Positions 38,501-53,500 of a DNA stretch of 64,000 bases are shown here, in pieces. How positions within the stretch are numbered: position 1 is the first letter of the stretch; every line of letters starts with the position of its first letter. The translations under genes and the position numbers were made by a program. The stretch is from Trichosporon coremiiforme (lineage: Eukaryota > Basidiomycota > Tremellomycetes > Trichosporonales > Trichosporonaceae): positions 310,001-374,000 of the forward strand of contig BCJJ01000027.1 of the NCBI GenBank assembly GCA_039545355.1, given 5' to 3'. The notes under the pieces are model-generated. The model searched no databases. It was not told the DNA's origin and saw nothing but the letters and a program-made list of their open reading frames with translations.

Positions 38501-41500
38501 GCACCCTCAAGCGGCGTCTCAACCTGCCACCCGCGACTCGCATCTTCCTCGTCAGGGCGGCGTCAACCCTACTCACCAGCAGGACTTGGGTGCTCGCGAA
38601 GCTGAGCTGGGCTGGGGACCTCCACCTTCTCGTACTGGTCAACCTACCGGCCCTCCTAAGCCTACTGGCCGTGCCCAGTCCACTGGTGCTCCTCAGCCTG
38701 CCGGCCCTCCTCAGTCCTCTGGTCCTGCCCAACCCGCAAGCCTGCCCGTCGACTTTGCTCCACCCATGCATTTCCCCGATCGCGAGGACTCTGTCCAGAC
38801 TTCCACCGCTAAGGTGCCGACCTCGGTGCGCAAGTCTCAGCCCGTGTAACCCCGTCAGCCTCCTCCTGAGCTCGCGTCGTCTCAGCAGGCCAGTCACGCG
38901 GCGGCCTCGCACCACGAAGAGGAGCAGCAGCACCACGGCGATTCGGTTTGGGATCCGCCCCTCGCGAGCCCTCCGTGAGCCCTCGGCCAAGTCCTCTAAG
39001 GGGCCTTATGGCGGCTGATAAGCCGCGTCTATCAAGTTAAGGCGAGTGAAAATGTTCATAGCACAAGCCCTTCCGTAGTATTAGGTCCGTATGGACAATG
39101 ATCGTATGCAAGATCAAGTCTGTGATTACAAATGCATGCGTGCGGTGGGTACAGAGGACATTTGGATTGGTTATTCACACATGAAGGTCTATCATAGCCT
39201 CTAACTGTCTAGGCGTGCATGACTTTGTCATTCGGAGTGCCGTTCGCAGTCCCGTTCTTTAACTTCGTAGAGTCGGTGGCAGCGTCAGAGTCGTCGTCAT
39301 AGCTCTCCTTGTCGTCACCCACTTCCACATCCCCATCGCTCTTGTCCACGACGAGCTGCCCGTCGACCCAAACGCGCTCGATGTCGCGATCATCGCCGGT
39401 CCAGATCCACTTCTCAAACAGCTCGGCCGTCTTCGTCTGTTCGCCCTCAGCGACGAACATACCGGGGCTGCAGGGTTTGATGTGGAGTGCATCGAAGCGC
39501 CTTCCAGGTTCGAAATTGCCGACATCGAAGCCCGCGACCTCGCCCCCGCCGCGCGTCGCCAGCCACCACGCCTCGGCGAGGCTGAGGCTGCGCCTCGCCT
39601 TACCCGTCATGACGAGGGCGCGGGAGACCTGGACCGCAAGCCGGACCTGGGAAAGAATACCGAGTGCCGAGCCGCCAGAGCAGTCGCTGCCGAGCGCGAG
39701 CTTGAGGCCTTCATCCAGCAGTGACGCGACGGGGCACAGGCCACTGTTCAAGTGCAGGTTAGAGTTGGGACAGTGCGAGATGCCGCACTCCCGCTGCTTG
39801 ATCAGCGCGCGCTCGTCCTCCGTCAGGTGCACGGCGTGCGCGAGGATCGTGCGTGGGCCCAGCAGCCCAAAGCGGTCATACGCCGCCGCATAGCTGCATC
39901 CGAAACGCTCTTTGACGGCAGCAATCTCGGCATGGTTCTCGCTAATGTGCGTCTGCACGCGCAGGTCGTCCTTGGCGGCGAGAGCACCGAGGTCCTGCAT
40001 CAGACCGTCTGTGCACGACAAGGCGAAGCGTGGAGTGAGGATAGGCTGTACGGTTCCGCTGCCGGGGAAGTCCTCGATAAACTCCTTCGTCTTGCTGAAT
40101 GCCTCGCACTCAGAGTAGTCGCCAACGTCCATCGAGCACTTGCCGACTAGTGCGCGCTGGCCTTCTTCCTCGCAGATGCGCGCCAGGGCCCAGCTCGCCT
40201 CGTTGTGCAGAGTAGCGTAGTAGCATGACGTCGTCGTACCCGCATTGAGTGTGCGCTGCACAACGGCCGTGTATGCTCGTTCCGCGAGCTTCTCGTCCGC
40301 GTACTTCTTCTCGAGAGGGAAGGTATACTTGTCGAGCCAGTCCAAGAGCTGCAGCTCCGCGCCGAGGCCGTTGTTCGGATACTGTGGTGCGTGCGTATGC
40401 GTGTCAACCATGCCAGGACAGAGAAAGCCGTCGGTGATAATTTCAATGTTTGGCGGGGCAGACGCATTGTCGATGGGAAGCAGTTCCTGAAGGATAGTCG
40501 ACAGCTCCGAGTCTGGCAGAACGTCGCGCTTCCACTGGACTACCCCATCGCGGACCGCGATGACAACCATTTCCAGGACCTCTAGGGTGTCCCGCGACAA
40601 AGAGTGGACCATAGGCCCAATGTACCACGTCTCCCTGGCGGCCGCGGTTGACAATGAGGCTGGTGTCAGCGTTCTAGCCAAACGGAAAGAGGTTTGGGGT
40701 CAGTCCATTGTAGTCATTAGCACAGGGTGTCATCAAGTTTCAGATCCCCAGATATGTGTTTTGTCATCATTCCCCGCTGTCTTGAGCTCACCTGATGACA
40801 TGATGCTGAGTTGTATATGCGAGGGCCGTGGATCCGGGCTTGGGTATGTGATGGATGGAAAAGGAAGGTGTGGTTTGCCGCCGGCGATGGAACGCGAATG
40901 GGAAATGAGGAATGGGATATGCTGATGCCGTTGCTGGAATGACGATGTCGGATGCTGGTAAATGCAATGAGGGTATATAAGGAGAGAATGTGTTACTGGG
41001 AAAGGCCGTACTGTGAACAGAGAGGATAGAGGACTGGACGATACAGAGATACGGGCGATAGTGAGCTCCTGTCAGTTACGTGTTCCATGTCGGTAACCTC
41101 CCCGGAGTGCCAGGCCCGACCCGGGCTACTCGGCACGGTGTATAACCCTGCGTTCCTTATCTTGTCGCTATCATGCCTGCCTGAGGCCAATTAACGTGTG
41201 TTGCCTTCTCCGACAACTAAGGCCGGTCCATTCTGCTTCTCGTTCCACTCGTGATTATGCACATGCATACGATAAGCGGGGCGAGGCTGAGCTTGGATAT
41301 GGATCTTCTCTTTATGCATTCATTCTTTTGATACACCGATGACGTTGCTGTTCTAGATTATTCAAACCAAACAATGGGGCATTATGGGCAGACTACTACG
41401 CGTCCACACTCGCGCGATCAATCGACCAGGTGCCCGACGCCCATGCGACCCGTCGGCTTCGACTCGGGCTGTGGGTCAATCTCCATGCTGCGGTGCGAGT

Positions 41501-44500
41501 GGCTGCGATCACTCCACGCGGCGCTGCCTGGGCGCGACATGTCGTCTCGCAGGTCGCGGGAGTGGGGGTAAGCACCTCCAAGCGAGGGCGGGCCATCGAT
41601 ACGACTGCTCAGTGGCTGCAGGCGCATGTTACTCGGCTGGCTCGGGCGGTGGTGGTAGTCGCGCGGCGGCGGCGGCGGTCCGTTCACTGGGCGACCACGG
41701 AGATCGTGGGGCGAGGGGCCGAGAGGGACAGATGATCCCGAGCTGCTCCGCGGCGGCGTGTTGTAGGGCGATGTCTGGGAGCGAGCGTACGGGTCCATGT
41801 TGCGAGGATCCATACGGGGGTCACGAATGTCACGCGGATCGCGAATGTCGCGCGGGTCGACCTGCCTGGAGTCCGCCATCCTGGGATCCATCTGCCTCGG
41901 ATCAACTTGCCTGAGGTCAGGCCAGGCAGGATGAGGAGGCAGATCACGAGGGTCGCGCATATCGTGCGGGCTATGATGGAGCTCGCGAACGCCCAGGTCT
42001 CGGGGGTCCCGCGAGAGCTCGCGGATGTCACGCGGGTCGCGAGGACCGAGAGAAGCAGCTCGGGCGTCCCGAGGGTCCGCTCGCATATCGCGGGGATCCA
42101 TCCTGGGGTCAAGGCGGGCGTCTGCACGAGGATCGCGGGGCTCAATTCGCGGGTCGCGCGGGTCCACCGGACGCATGTCTCGAGGATCAGCGGCGCGGGG
42201 GTCGCGAGGGTCGACTCTCATGTCTCGAGGATCCATACGGATATCGCGAGGGTCGTGGGGATCCATTCGAGCGTCAGCCCGCGGGTCGCGGGGGTCAACA
42301 GCACAATGGCCTCGGGGGTTAACCACTCGAGGGTCATGAGGGTCAACGGTACGGGGGTCACGAGTGTCAACAGCTCGCGGGTCGCGGGGGTCGACAGCAC
42401 GCGGGTCAGCGCGCGGGTCCCGGGGATCAACAGCACGAGGATCACGGAGATCGGCGCGAGGGTCGGCGCGGGGGTCTCGAGGGTCGCGGGGGTCGCGGCC
42501 ATCTTCCCATCGAGGGTCGTAGCCGTGAGGAGGCGCACCGGCGTAGCCGGGGTAGCTTTCGCTGGGGTACCCGGGGTAAGAGTGACGAGGACGCCCGTAG
42601 CCGCTTGGCGGGTAGCCGCCGTACGGCTGCGACGAGTAACCCGGCGGAGGAGGACCGTTAGGCGGAGGGCCCGGGGCCGACGGAGGAGCATTGTGCGGGT
42701 AAGCAGACGGAGGCGGTCCTCCAGGGGGATAAGCACCCTCGAAGGCTGGCGGGGGCGGCGGAGGAGCCATGTGAGGAGGGTATCCAGAGTAGCCTCTGTA
42801 GGAACCATTGGGTGGCGGGTACGAAGCATAATGAGCATCGTGCGGGTACCGGGGGTCAGGCGGGTAGCCCGCGCCTGGGTAGGATAACGCATGAGGTCGA
42901 GGACGCTTAGGGTTGGTGTACGGATCCTCGGAATCCGATTGTCCGCTGTTCTTTCTCTTGGGCTTGTTCTTGCCCGCAGGACGAGGAACCTTGCGGACAC
43001 GAATCCTCAGACCTTGGTCGGCCATGACGCGAGACAGGTCAGTGGCCTTGGACATGCCAGGGAATTTCTTAGCCGAGTAGACTGAGAAAGTGGAGGTCAA
43101 CTTCGTTGTACAGTAGTACACTTCCTGGTCGACGATCTCGAACAGCGTGAGCTTCAACTTGTAGCGCCCCTCCTTCCGAACGCCGAGATCCGGGAAGACG
43201 AAGAAAGCAGCATCCTTGTTGTCAATGTCCTTCAGGTGGTACAGCGAAGAGACCGGGGTGCCGGTGAGGAAGCGCGTGCGCCCGTCGTCAATGACGTGCA
43301 GTTCGGAATCCTGGTCGTCGCCACCGACAAGGCACGCAAACAGGAAGTAGTAGGGGTCTGCGTTATGTTAGATAAGCAGATTCTTGAGCACGGGGATGGC
43401 TGTCTCACTTTGCATGTACATGGTTCCGTCACCGTTTGCCCCTCGGGGGGCGGTGCTCTCGCGGGAGCGCGGGCCAACGGGCGTCACCTTCTCGCCATCG
43501 CTGGTGATGACCTCGAGCTGAACGATGGGGGTGGGATCGACGGGACGGCGGTCGGCTGCAGAGGTCAAAATCCTGTCATGAGAATCTCTAAACCTACACT
43601 TCTCTCCGACGCCACACATTCGGGCCTGCAGGGGCTGCTGGCGGATAATGAGATTATACTCGCTGGAATGGTGTCAATACAATGGGAGCCAGGGACATAG
43701 CTAAATCAAGACTCACATGTTCTTGCGGCCCTCACGACGCTGCGCTACCGGAACGTACTCGTACGCGTAATCGACGCTCTCCACCCACTCGTCGTTGTCT
43801 GTTCGAGGTTCCTTCTTGGTGTCACCTCCAGCACGCTCATCGCCGCGAGTCGCAATCGGTGAGGGAGCTTGACTTGACGAGGTCTTCTTCTTACCCGCCT
43901 TCGAGCCATTGTCTGAAGGAGGGGGAGAGGCGCGCGGAGTGTTGGGACGACGAACGGCCGGCGGAGCAGGCTGGGTACGACGAGGAGTTGTGTCTTCTGT
44001 TGCGGTCGTCGCTGAACGCTCCGATTGATGGTCGTCCATGGTAGCTGGTTTGCTTGGACTGACCTGGGACGGCGAGGGTCGTACTACGACAGAAGGCATG
44101 TCGAGGCGAGTGAGAAGTAAAGAAGAAGTTCAGTAATGCTAGGGAGAGTCAGCACATTCGGATCGGACGCTTGAGAGCGACGAGGCGGCCTGGCACACAA
44201 GGGATTTAGCACACAGGGCAAGAGACACGAGACACACACGATCGTACTGTAACTTGTGGGTGACGGGTCACACAGGGCGAAGTCCCAGAGTGGCCCAGAG
44301 TTGTAGAGGACCCAGCCGTCCAGCGAAGCAGAAGAGCGAGGCTTGCACTTATTCGGCAAAGGCCCTTGGCTGCGTTCCGGAAGTTGTCGAAGCAAGGAAT
44401 GTTTCGACTCACCTGTTAATGCGCTAAGAGACGTATGAGCTCCGGCGTTGTGCAGAGTGGGCAGATGACCGTCTGTGTTCGTGTCTGGACTATGGCTCAG

Positions 44501-47500
44501 ACTCCTCTCGATGAGCTGGGAAAGCGGGTGGATGGGTGGATGTTTTGTTCGAGGCCAAGAGGACGCAACAGCCAAATCGGAGGCGGGAGTACGCCGTGGA
44601 TGGGGTCTCGAGGGTCGAGGGAAAGGACGGCCACGCGGAAGGATGGGAGTGAGGTCGTCGAAAGGTGACTGGCTTTGTCCCAAAGATTACTCGAACCGAT
44701 AATGAGATCAAGTTTAAAGTTTAGGAGTAGAAGGAATAAAGTGTTCAAGGCGCACGCGCTGGCGCACACAGACAATGGACAATGACGAGCGAAAGAACAG
44801 GGTCGCCGTTGGGGGCGGTCGCGCCGGCAGCGATAGCGGCTGGGGAAGGCGGTAACGGCCCGTAATGAGTGAGTGGGTTTATATCTGCGGTTGGTCAGCG
44901 TCGGATTCCGAAGAAGCACGGTGAGCACGGAAGGGGCGCTATGTGACTCGTACGTGTGTGTGGGGGAGTGTGGGGGCCGCAGCATGGAATGCAGACGCAT
45001 CGGATCGGAGAGACGGATGCGATGCATGAGACCGGGCAGCGGCCGACTGAAGCACAGAGAGAGGATGGCCAGGGAGGCCATGGGTACACGCGAGAGTCGA
45101 TGAGGGTGCGAGTAGGAGCACCGCCGGCTGTGTGCGGGCAACTGGCCCCAGTCCCAGCCAAACAGGGCATGAGTGCAGACATGGGCGGTAATCAATAATC
45201 AATGTTGCACGCACGCACACGAGGGGATGAGGACGCTCCAGCTCGCCTTACTCACGACAGGGAAAGGGGGCCGGGACGGTGACGGGGTGTAGGGCTGACT
45301 GGGCTCGAGTTGTCGTCTGAGTACGGCTGGCGACTGACGACGAGATGACGGGTCCGCTGTTGAGCGGAGTCTGGTGGGTTGCCAGGTGAGAGGAAGAGGA
45401 GGACGTGTTGGGGGGACACGAGGCGACAGACGGGGGCTGCTGGGGGCTGTCTGTGCTTCGGGGGATGGATTCGAGGTGTCGGTCGACAACGGATGTTGGT
45501 GGGGCTGAGAGAAGAGAAGGAGAAAGCAAGAGATGGTCGGTCTTGTGTTGGAACTGGAAACTGGGTAGTGACTGGCGACTGGGTCGTGGGTTGTTGGGTC
45601 GTTAGGTAGATTGGAGGATTCGGAGTGGAATGTGAAGCTATGTATGTTGGGTTGGGGAGGAGCGTCCGCAAATAATGGTTGGGACGGGAGTGTATCACCC
45701 TTGTGCGCCCTTCCCTGCGCCCTATGCCCACGCCCTGACCGCCCTGAGCAGAGACATTCTGTGTGCTGCTTGGTGCCCTTGTGCCACTCAAACCTTGGTC
45801 CAGTACCGATCCTTCCCTGGCCGCCCTTGGTCACCATGCACTGTGCTCTGCTAGTTCGAACGGCCCTGTATGCCCTGTATCGAGCACTCTGTTAGCTCAG
45901 GACGCTAAGCTTTCAGGATTCGACTTGATCAGGTTCAGGTTCCACCCTTCGACCATTTCCTAGGTTCTCCTGCCAGCGCCCTAACACCAGCTCGGCCATG
46001 CCCTGGTCATGCGACGAGGAAGAGACTTGGTGGACCTGGGCGTGCCTCGAGGACCGCTGGGTGCCGCTGGGTACCGCTAAGACCGCGGCGCATGGCGCAC
46101 CAGGGCCCGGGGTCTCTTTTGCGTCACGTCCGGAGGTCTAATGCCTGTTTTATGCCCAGACCCTGAACTGCTTCTGCAGCCAGCAGGATCCCAGGAACAG
46201 GCAAAGGCGAGCGAGGAACCGTCCAAGGAACAAAGGAACGTTTAGTAGTTTCCGGAAATCATGGCCAAATTAATCGTCGTCCCCGGTACGTACCGTACGC
46301 CGGCATCTACAGCGCCTGGGCGCCTGGCCGCCGAACGGCGAACAACCCCTCAGTGCGAAACCTGACGTGCGACGCTCGCTCTCAAGAAAGCCTCGAGCAG
46401 CCGCCAAGCCTCACCTTCTCGTTCCTCCGCCCTCCCTGTGTTCCTTGCGTGCCGTCGACGTAGAGCTTTAGGTCTGACGGATACCCCGTACTTGCGTGCT
46501 CGCCACGCGTGCGTTCCCGGAAGGGCACGCAGGGAATTAGGGTGCTCAATAACGGAACCCACCACACCAGAACTTTTGTCCATCGCGCGGCGGCGGCAGA
46601 CAAAGGCATGCAGGAACTAAAGTATTGAATAATCATGCTCGCCGGAATTCCATGACCAAAACCTGTTGGAACAATCGTGATCTGTCGCCGAGCAGCTGAG
46701 AATCTAGAAAGCCTGTTCAGTAGTGGGTGGTCACTTCCTTGGGGCGGGAGTAGCCAACGACAATGAGGCGAGGCAGTTCGAGGACAAAGCATGTTGGATT
46801 AATGTTTTGCCAGAGCTGAAGTCGAGCGTCGTCAAGCTAGACCTACGTCACGTCCACTACAGCGGCTCCCACTGCCCCCTCCTGCGGGTGTGGGCGCCGC
46901 TTCACATGTCTATTCAACTTAACTCGACTCGATCGAGTCGCTGGGTCCGACATGCCTGACCCTTGCTTTTGATGCGAGCCCACTGCCGCGGTAGAAACTC
47001 CAAAAAACGACGCCGGGCCGCCAAATTATGCATCAAGTCTTCCAGACCCAGAAGGAGGAGAGGACCAGAGGTACCAAAGCTGCGACATGCAACACTACAA
47101 CCCACTCCTCGTTTCCACTCCGATATTGCAGTTCTCGCAGCTCTCGCACAGCCTGCCCACCGCCACTCATGGCTCCGCGTGCTTCGTTTGGATACACATG
47201 CGAAGCTCGAAGCTCAAAGCTCGAAGCTCGAAGCCCGTAGTCCTCGTTCCGACGCTTTAGACGAAGCAAACACCGCGGTTTGTGGTGGCCACACCAAAAT
47301 GCAGACGTTACGCGCTGCGGGAACGCACTGGATAGACGGCTGGCCAGTGACATCTGGGAACAGCAGTTGATTCTGCTGCGTTGTAGGAGGCACGAGACCT
47401 CTGCCCAGGACGATTCCAACAGTCGTCAGCAGACGGCGGCGTCAATTATGCAGCACGGCACAGATTACGTCAGACCGCCCAGAGCCGCAGACTGTAGACT

Positions 47501-50500
47501 TGCCCTGCACGCCCATACGCTCGAGAGGAGGAGAGCGTGCGCTTCGCGTCCCACTGACCGTAAAATTAATCCGCGGAACTGTGGCCCTGTGCTCGTCTTC
47601 CCACCTTGTCAGGCGCCCGAGGATGCGGAGCTGCATCAGAGGGTCAAATGGGGGCAGGATAGTTCTTGGAGCCGCGCTGCGTCCCTTGACCTCCCTGCGC
47701 AGATCTCTCCTACAGTCCATGGCCCGGGCCAAGTCAGGTCGCATGTTGTATGCGTAAGTGCGCCATATCTTGCAGCGTATCGGCGCTCTATCCCTATGGA
47801 GCAGCGTGGCAGCGTGGGCGGTTCAAGCATAGCAGCCAGGGGAAGGGACAAAAGGAAGGGTGCAAGGGACTCGGCAGGCTGGGGCCGGCGACACATGTGG
47901 GCGTGGGCGGCCCTGGCCCTTGTCGCCGCCCTGGGCGACACAGGGCGCCGGCTGGTTGCGCGCGAGTCGCAACTCCTCCAGACGGTCCGCAACCCTTTCC
48001 CCCTCTTCCGACTATGCTCAGGGACTTCCAGGGTCTTGCTCAGGGTCCCATATTGCTTGTTGCGCCCTTGCCCAAACCCAAACACGTAACCAGCCCGTTC
48101 CCGGCATCCTCTGTACTCTCTGCTGCAGAGTGCCCAGTGCTCAGCGTCCACTACAACCAGTGCACAGCGCGGATCCATTGGATCCTTACGTCCTCGTGCG
48201 GTGGAGCACATCAACAGCCAAGGGGTAAGCATACTTGACCCGATGTACCGACTTACCGCCCCTTATTACCTCGTTGCTGAACCCGGATCCACGTCTTCGT
48301 CCCCGAGCGAGACCGTCGGACGGGCGCCTAACAAGGGGTGCTGAGGTCACTGATTGCTGTTACCGTTGCTCCACCACCGAAACCGCTCGACACGGGACGC
48401 CGGGTCGCCAGGTATGGAGTGGGCCGAGAGGACGGCCGGGCTTGGGCACTTCGGGTCGCTGGGTTTCACTACGCCCCGAAGCGACGGAGCCGAGTGGGAT
48501 CGCCCGTACCGCTAGCTTAATGAGCGTCGTGAAGCTGGGCACGGAACTATGTGTGCGGAGACGGTTCTGCCAGCTCGTTGGTCAGTTCAGGCTTGGAGCT
48601 TCCTGTGCGTTGTCCGCGTGTTTTGGAGCAGGGCACAGAACGCTTGCGTCTGTACCTCTGGGTTTGCCATGTTTTTGATGTATAGCTCGAGACAACATTA
48701 CGTACCAAACTTGGGAGCGGGCAGCACGCGGCACGCGGCAGGGGCTGAGTCAGGGAACGGTACGGTATGGCCGCATGGCATAGCATGGACAGGAGTCGAC
48801 ACGGGACGTGGGACGACAGCGGTGCGAAGCTCTGGAGGTTGCATAAACTCTATCGTCAGTTTGGATGCAACTCCGCTCGCCAAGTCGTCAGTGCCTGTGG
48901 GACATGGGACAACCGTGCCAGGCTCTGCTGCATGACGGCGCCATGCAAACTGCAGACACTCATCTCGGTCATGACTCGGGGTCTCTCAGGGTTTGGGCAC
49001 CTTTTTCGACAGCACTTGGGTTCGGGACCTATCGGGGTGACCCTGGAGAACCCTGACTCCGTCACTTTGGTCACGTAGTCGGACTAGCACCAGTTTAACA
49101 CAATACTGTTAATCCCTCCTCGGGCCCTTGGCATGGAGTTGCAGCGCACCATGCGTAAGACGCAGCTCCGCTTGCACTCGCAGCACGCCCGCCCATGAAC
49201 CACCGCATGCATTTCAGGACGCACAACGCAGGCACAACGTTGGTCTTGCGCTGGTCTGCGTGCAACTTGCAGAGAGGGTTCAATATGTCTCGAATCATTT
49301 GGTTTGGCGTTGACGTAGCACCCCTCCCAAACTCGGGATTGGCGCTTTGGCGCCTGTTCACGGCGCACCCTGCAAAGAAGACCGCCCCGCCTAGTTTTCC
49401 AGACCGTCCCGCTTACGAGGTGCGAGCACATTGGTTGGGCACATCAGAATCCGACAAAGAAGACGATGGGAGGCAGTCATCGGCGGCATGCGCGCCCGTC
49501 CGTGACGCCCAACCTCAGCAATCTGACTGGCCAACAGCATTGCCCGCACAACAGAGACGAGGTGAGACACTATAAACCACTTCCTGAGAGCCACCTGGCG
49601 CTTGAGCCGCAATTGACGAATCCAGGCGCAACTTAACGCGGCCTGGGTGCGGCTTGGTTCACTTGAGTAATTCCGCCGATCACTGCGCTCGAAGGGAAAG
49701 AAGGGACCAAAGGGGACGAAGGACTAAATAGCAATTCCGTTCAATCTCGGTTCTTCTTGGCCGGCGTATTCGAGCCGTCGGCTGCATGTTGGCTGGCCGC
49801 CCCTGCAGCGTCAACCGCTTCTAGTGCATTACCTGGAGCATAAGTTGCGCTAGAGGCGTTTGCAACATTTCGCTAGCCCGGTCAATCTGGAATCAGCCAG
49901 TGGCCTGACCCCGAAGAAGGTTGCCACTCTAGCGATGTTGGTCCCCACGCCACCGAGTGCGATGTACATCCAGCGGAGATCTTGAACATCAGCAGCGGCA
50001 AGCGGACAGATTTTGCGTGCTCAGCAGTGGAGATGGTCTCAGCCTCACCCAAGGTCTTAAGGCCGGCGCGGCTTCGAACGGCACAGCGGTAACATGACGG
50101 TTCGGCCTCAGTACGGCTGACACCGGCGGGGTACTTACGGAAGGGCAGACTGTATCGCAGCATGTGTGGGGGGATACCAGGCGACCAAGGTTTCATAACC
50201 AAAAGGCTGGGACGGGGCTGCCGCCATCTAAGCGGCGCTTGGGAGAACGTTCGCGTAATAAAACCCAAGGCTCCAAGGCTTCGGCGAGGGTACCGACAGG
50301 TCCGGAGAGTCCGAGACCCTCACAAGCATGGAAAGAGAGGGTAACCTGCGGTCCCCGGGCAGGGCTAGAGATGAAAACAGACTAGCGCTGCAGGCCATCC
50401 CAGTGCAATGGGAACCCGCTCAGTATCATTGATCCATCGCTGGGTAGGTATGCGTACGCTGCCCGTCTGGTACGATGCAAAGGCTCAGCACACGACGAAC

Positions 50501-53500
50501 TTCTCGGTATGTTCGGCGCCTTGCACCCGGCGATGTACCTTAGTTCCCAGACGAAGTGTGCTCATGTCTGCCGCGATTCAATGTGCATTCAGTCCTGTGG
50601 CATTTGTGTCTTATCCGTGCGTTGTTCATGAGCTTGGTAGGGGCTCGTTAGTTTCGTCGGGGGATTATGCCAGATACAGCACCGAAAGGAGGCGCTGGCA
50701 CTTCTGGCACACCGGGTTACGGCACACTTGGCTATGATGAATGGTCCCTGTATCGTTCCTCGCTGAGTAGAGCTAGGGGAGTAATAATGTTGCAAACCTT
50801 AACGAGGTGTCACGTTCCGTAATATTGAATTGGGACATGGTGCGTATCTTCCAATGAACTGTAAAGCACCATCCCTGCGCTCCAGCTTCGTGCCCCATGC
50901 CTTTGCCTGAGCTGCTCCGTTACAGTTTAATGTTCCTTAAGAGTCTCATGGAGATAAAGTTGGTGGTAGTCCTGTCCGCGAGGGAACCGTAGGGGCAGCG
51001 TTATCCGCACGCGCCACACGCAGTAGCTAAAATCCGCCAGTGTACGAGAGTGAGTAAGGAGAGCATGCAAAACGTGCAGTCTTCCCAGTAGCTTGGAGGT
51101 GGCGGCCCAGCACTACTGCTCGACCTCTTCTCCTGAACCCTTCCATCGCTTTCCCAGCGCATTTGAGGGCATGAGGGCATTGCACTTGAGTTTCCACCCG
51201 CACGCACTAACATACCACTGACGGGCCCAAAGGCAGTTAGTTTCCTGGCTCTACTGAGGCGCCTCCAAATCAGTCTGGGTTGCATCCAGTGCTCTGGAAT
51301 ATTTCGCCGAACAAGCCACAGGCCCCACCACCAACCGCAACCAAAACTTAATCGGTGCGCTGTGAGCGCGTCATCTGTCGTCAACTGCCAAGCATGACTG
51401 GAATGAGGCATGCTGCGATCGCATTGCAATCAACTGTGCACGATCAGCGTGAGGCGTACTACCTCATCTGTACGTTCCGTGAGCACCCATGCGATCGCCG
51501 CGCACATGGAGCGTGAGAGCTCTCAGCATGCACAGGCTGCCTGCCCCCTCCCGAACAGTGACCCTCATGCTCCCATTCGCTGCGTTCACCCTCTCTGGCC
51601 CAACCCTGCGCCGTACCGAGACCCAACTGACCGGGCCGTGACGCCTCGCCCCTGGCCCTGAGCAGGTCACCACCCCTGTGTTTCCTGCACGGATAATGTG
51701 CACCGAAGGAGTCTGCAGGAACAGTGAATGCGCAAGCTGTGCAGGAGCAAGGAGCACATGCGCTCACTTGAGCGCTTCGCGTCCGTGGGCCCACTGTGGA
51801 AGGGGGTTGAGCAGCGTCCCAAACTTAACGTGCCGGAAGCTGACACCGGCGAACCCGGCATTCAGGACGGCCAAGCACACGCGGCCAGCCGGCTGCGCAC
51901 AGCGAAGTCAGGAAAGCCTGCGCCGGACAAGCTTTCGGAGGACCCTGAGGGAATGCCCAAGGGTCACACACTCAACGCAACCTGGGGTGTTGTCGTGCCA
52001 GTCTGACCGCAAACCTGCCTCGCATCTGGTCGACCTTCCTCCTTCATCTGCACAGCCCTAAAGTCCTTGATGCTGTCGAGGAAGGACGCACCTAATCTGG
52101 TATGCAGAGGACGGCCTGCGGAGGCTTCCCTCCACGCCTGGCATAATCAGGCTGTTTAGTACCTATATGACGTTGCTAATATCCGATGCTTTTCCGTATT
52201 TTGATCCGCGCTTGCCCCTTATTAGCGCTGACGGCAATGGGCGGGCGCGCAGGCGGCGGTAGACAGCTCGAAACGTTATCCTTACCCGCTTGCCTTGCTG
52301 CCCGACGACACGGCGGAGCGGCGTTGACAACGGCGGGCACGCATGCGCGCCGTTCTCACCATCCTCTGCCAACACCACACGACACAGTCAGCACACTACA
52401 CTAACTCCCGGCACTCACTCTAACATGCGCTTCGCCACTGCCGCTCTGATTGCGACTGCTGCCCTCGCGGCCGCCATGGAGGCGCCGCTGAACGATAACG
52501 GCAATACCGTTGATGATGCCTACATCGTCAAGTTCAAGGACACTGTTTCCCCCCAAGACGTGCAGCAGCACATGGACAATCTGAAGGAGTGGGACGACAA
52601 CTGGCCCCTGCGCGGCGAGGCGGGCAACGGCGGAATCCGCATTGACAACGACAAGAGTTCTGGCGACTCGGGCTCCGAGAGCGACGGCAAGAAGGACGAC
52701 TCGAGCAAGGACACGGATAAGATCTCGAACAAGAACGGTGGCGACAATGGCAAGAAGGACAGCAATGGCGAAAACGAGCACTTCGTCTCGCAGGACGACA
52801 CCACGCAGCAGCAGTTCGACCCCCGGCAGGCATCGCTCGAGGACTGGCAGAAGCACTACGAGCATGTCATCAGCGGTATCTCGCACGCGTGGTTCTACCA
52901 GGCCATCAACTACTTCGGATACTCGGGCCGCTTCTCGAAGGAGGTTCTCGAGAAGATCCGTAACGACGACCGCGTTGCGTATGTCGACAAGGACCAGGTC
53001 GTAGGCGTCTAAGGAGGCTAGACCCTTCCTTCCTCACGTTGTCGCCCTTCGCGCCTCCTCTCTCTCGCCCCATTACATGGGTGCTTGCCTCTCCCTTTGT
53101 ATCACTCGCTGCCATCAGACATGGCTCTCTCCTCTGTCAACTATAGCGCCCCGTTAAAATACATGAAATGTAAGGTGTTATTTGTGTTGCTGCTAAATTA
53201 CTGACCACAACTTTCCTGCGTTCGTATTCACTTGGATGGCCACTCATCCCCGTTCTGGCAGTACGCATGTATGTCCATGACTGTGCGGTTGAACATGGCC
53301 CATTGCCATCCCTCTGCCGCCTTCGGTTCCTCGACGCACGGCAGCGGCTTGCCTATCTCCTGGGGCGCGGGCCGCCATGCACACCGTGGGTTGCCAACAA
53401 AAGTCTGAAACTGCTCCCAGCGGCACTTGCCCTTGTCTGGGTTGCCGCTTCCCGGAGGCACCGAGTCACGGTACTGCGCCGCCAGCACTGCGTATGTGTA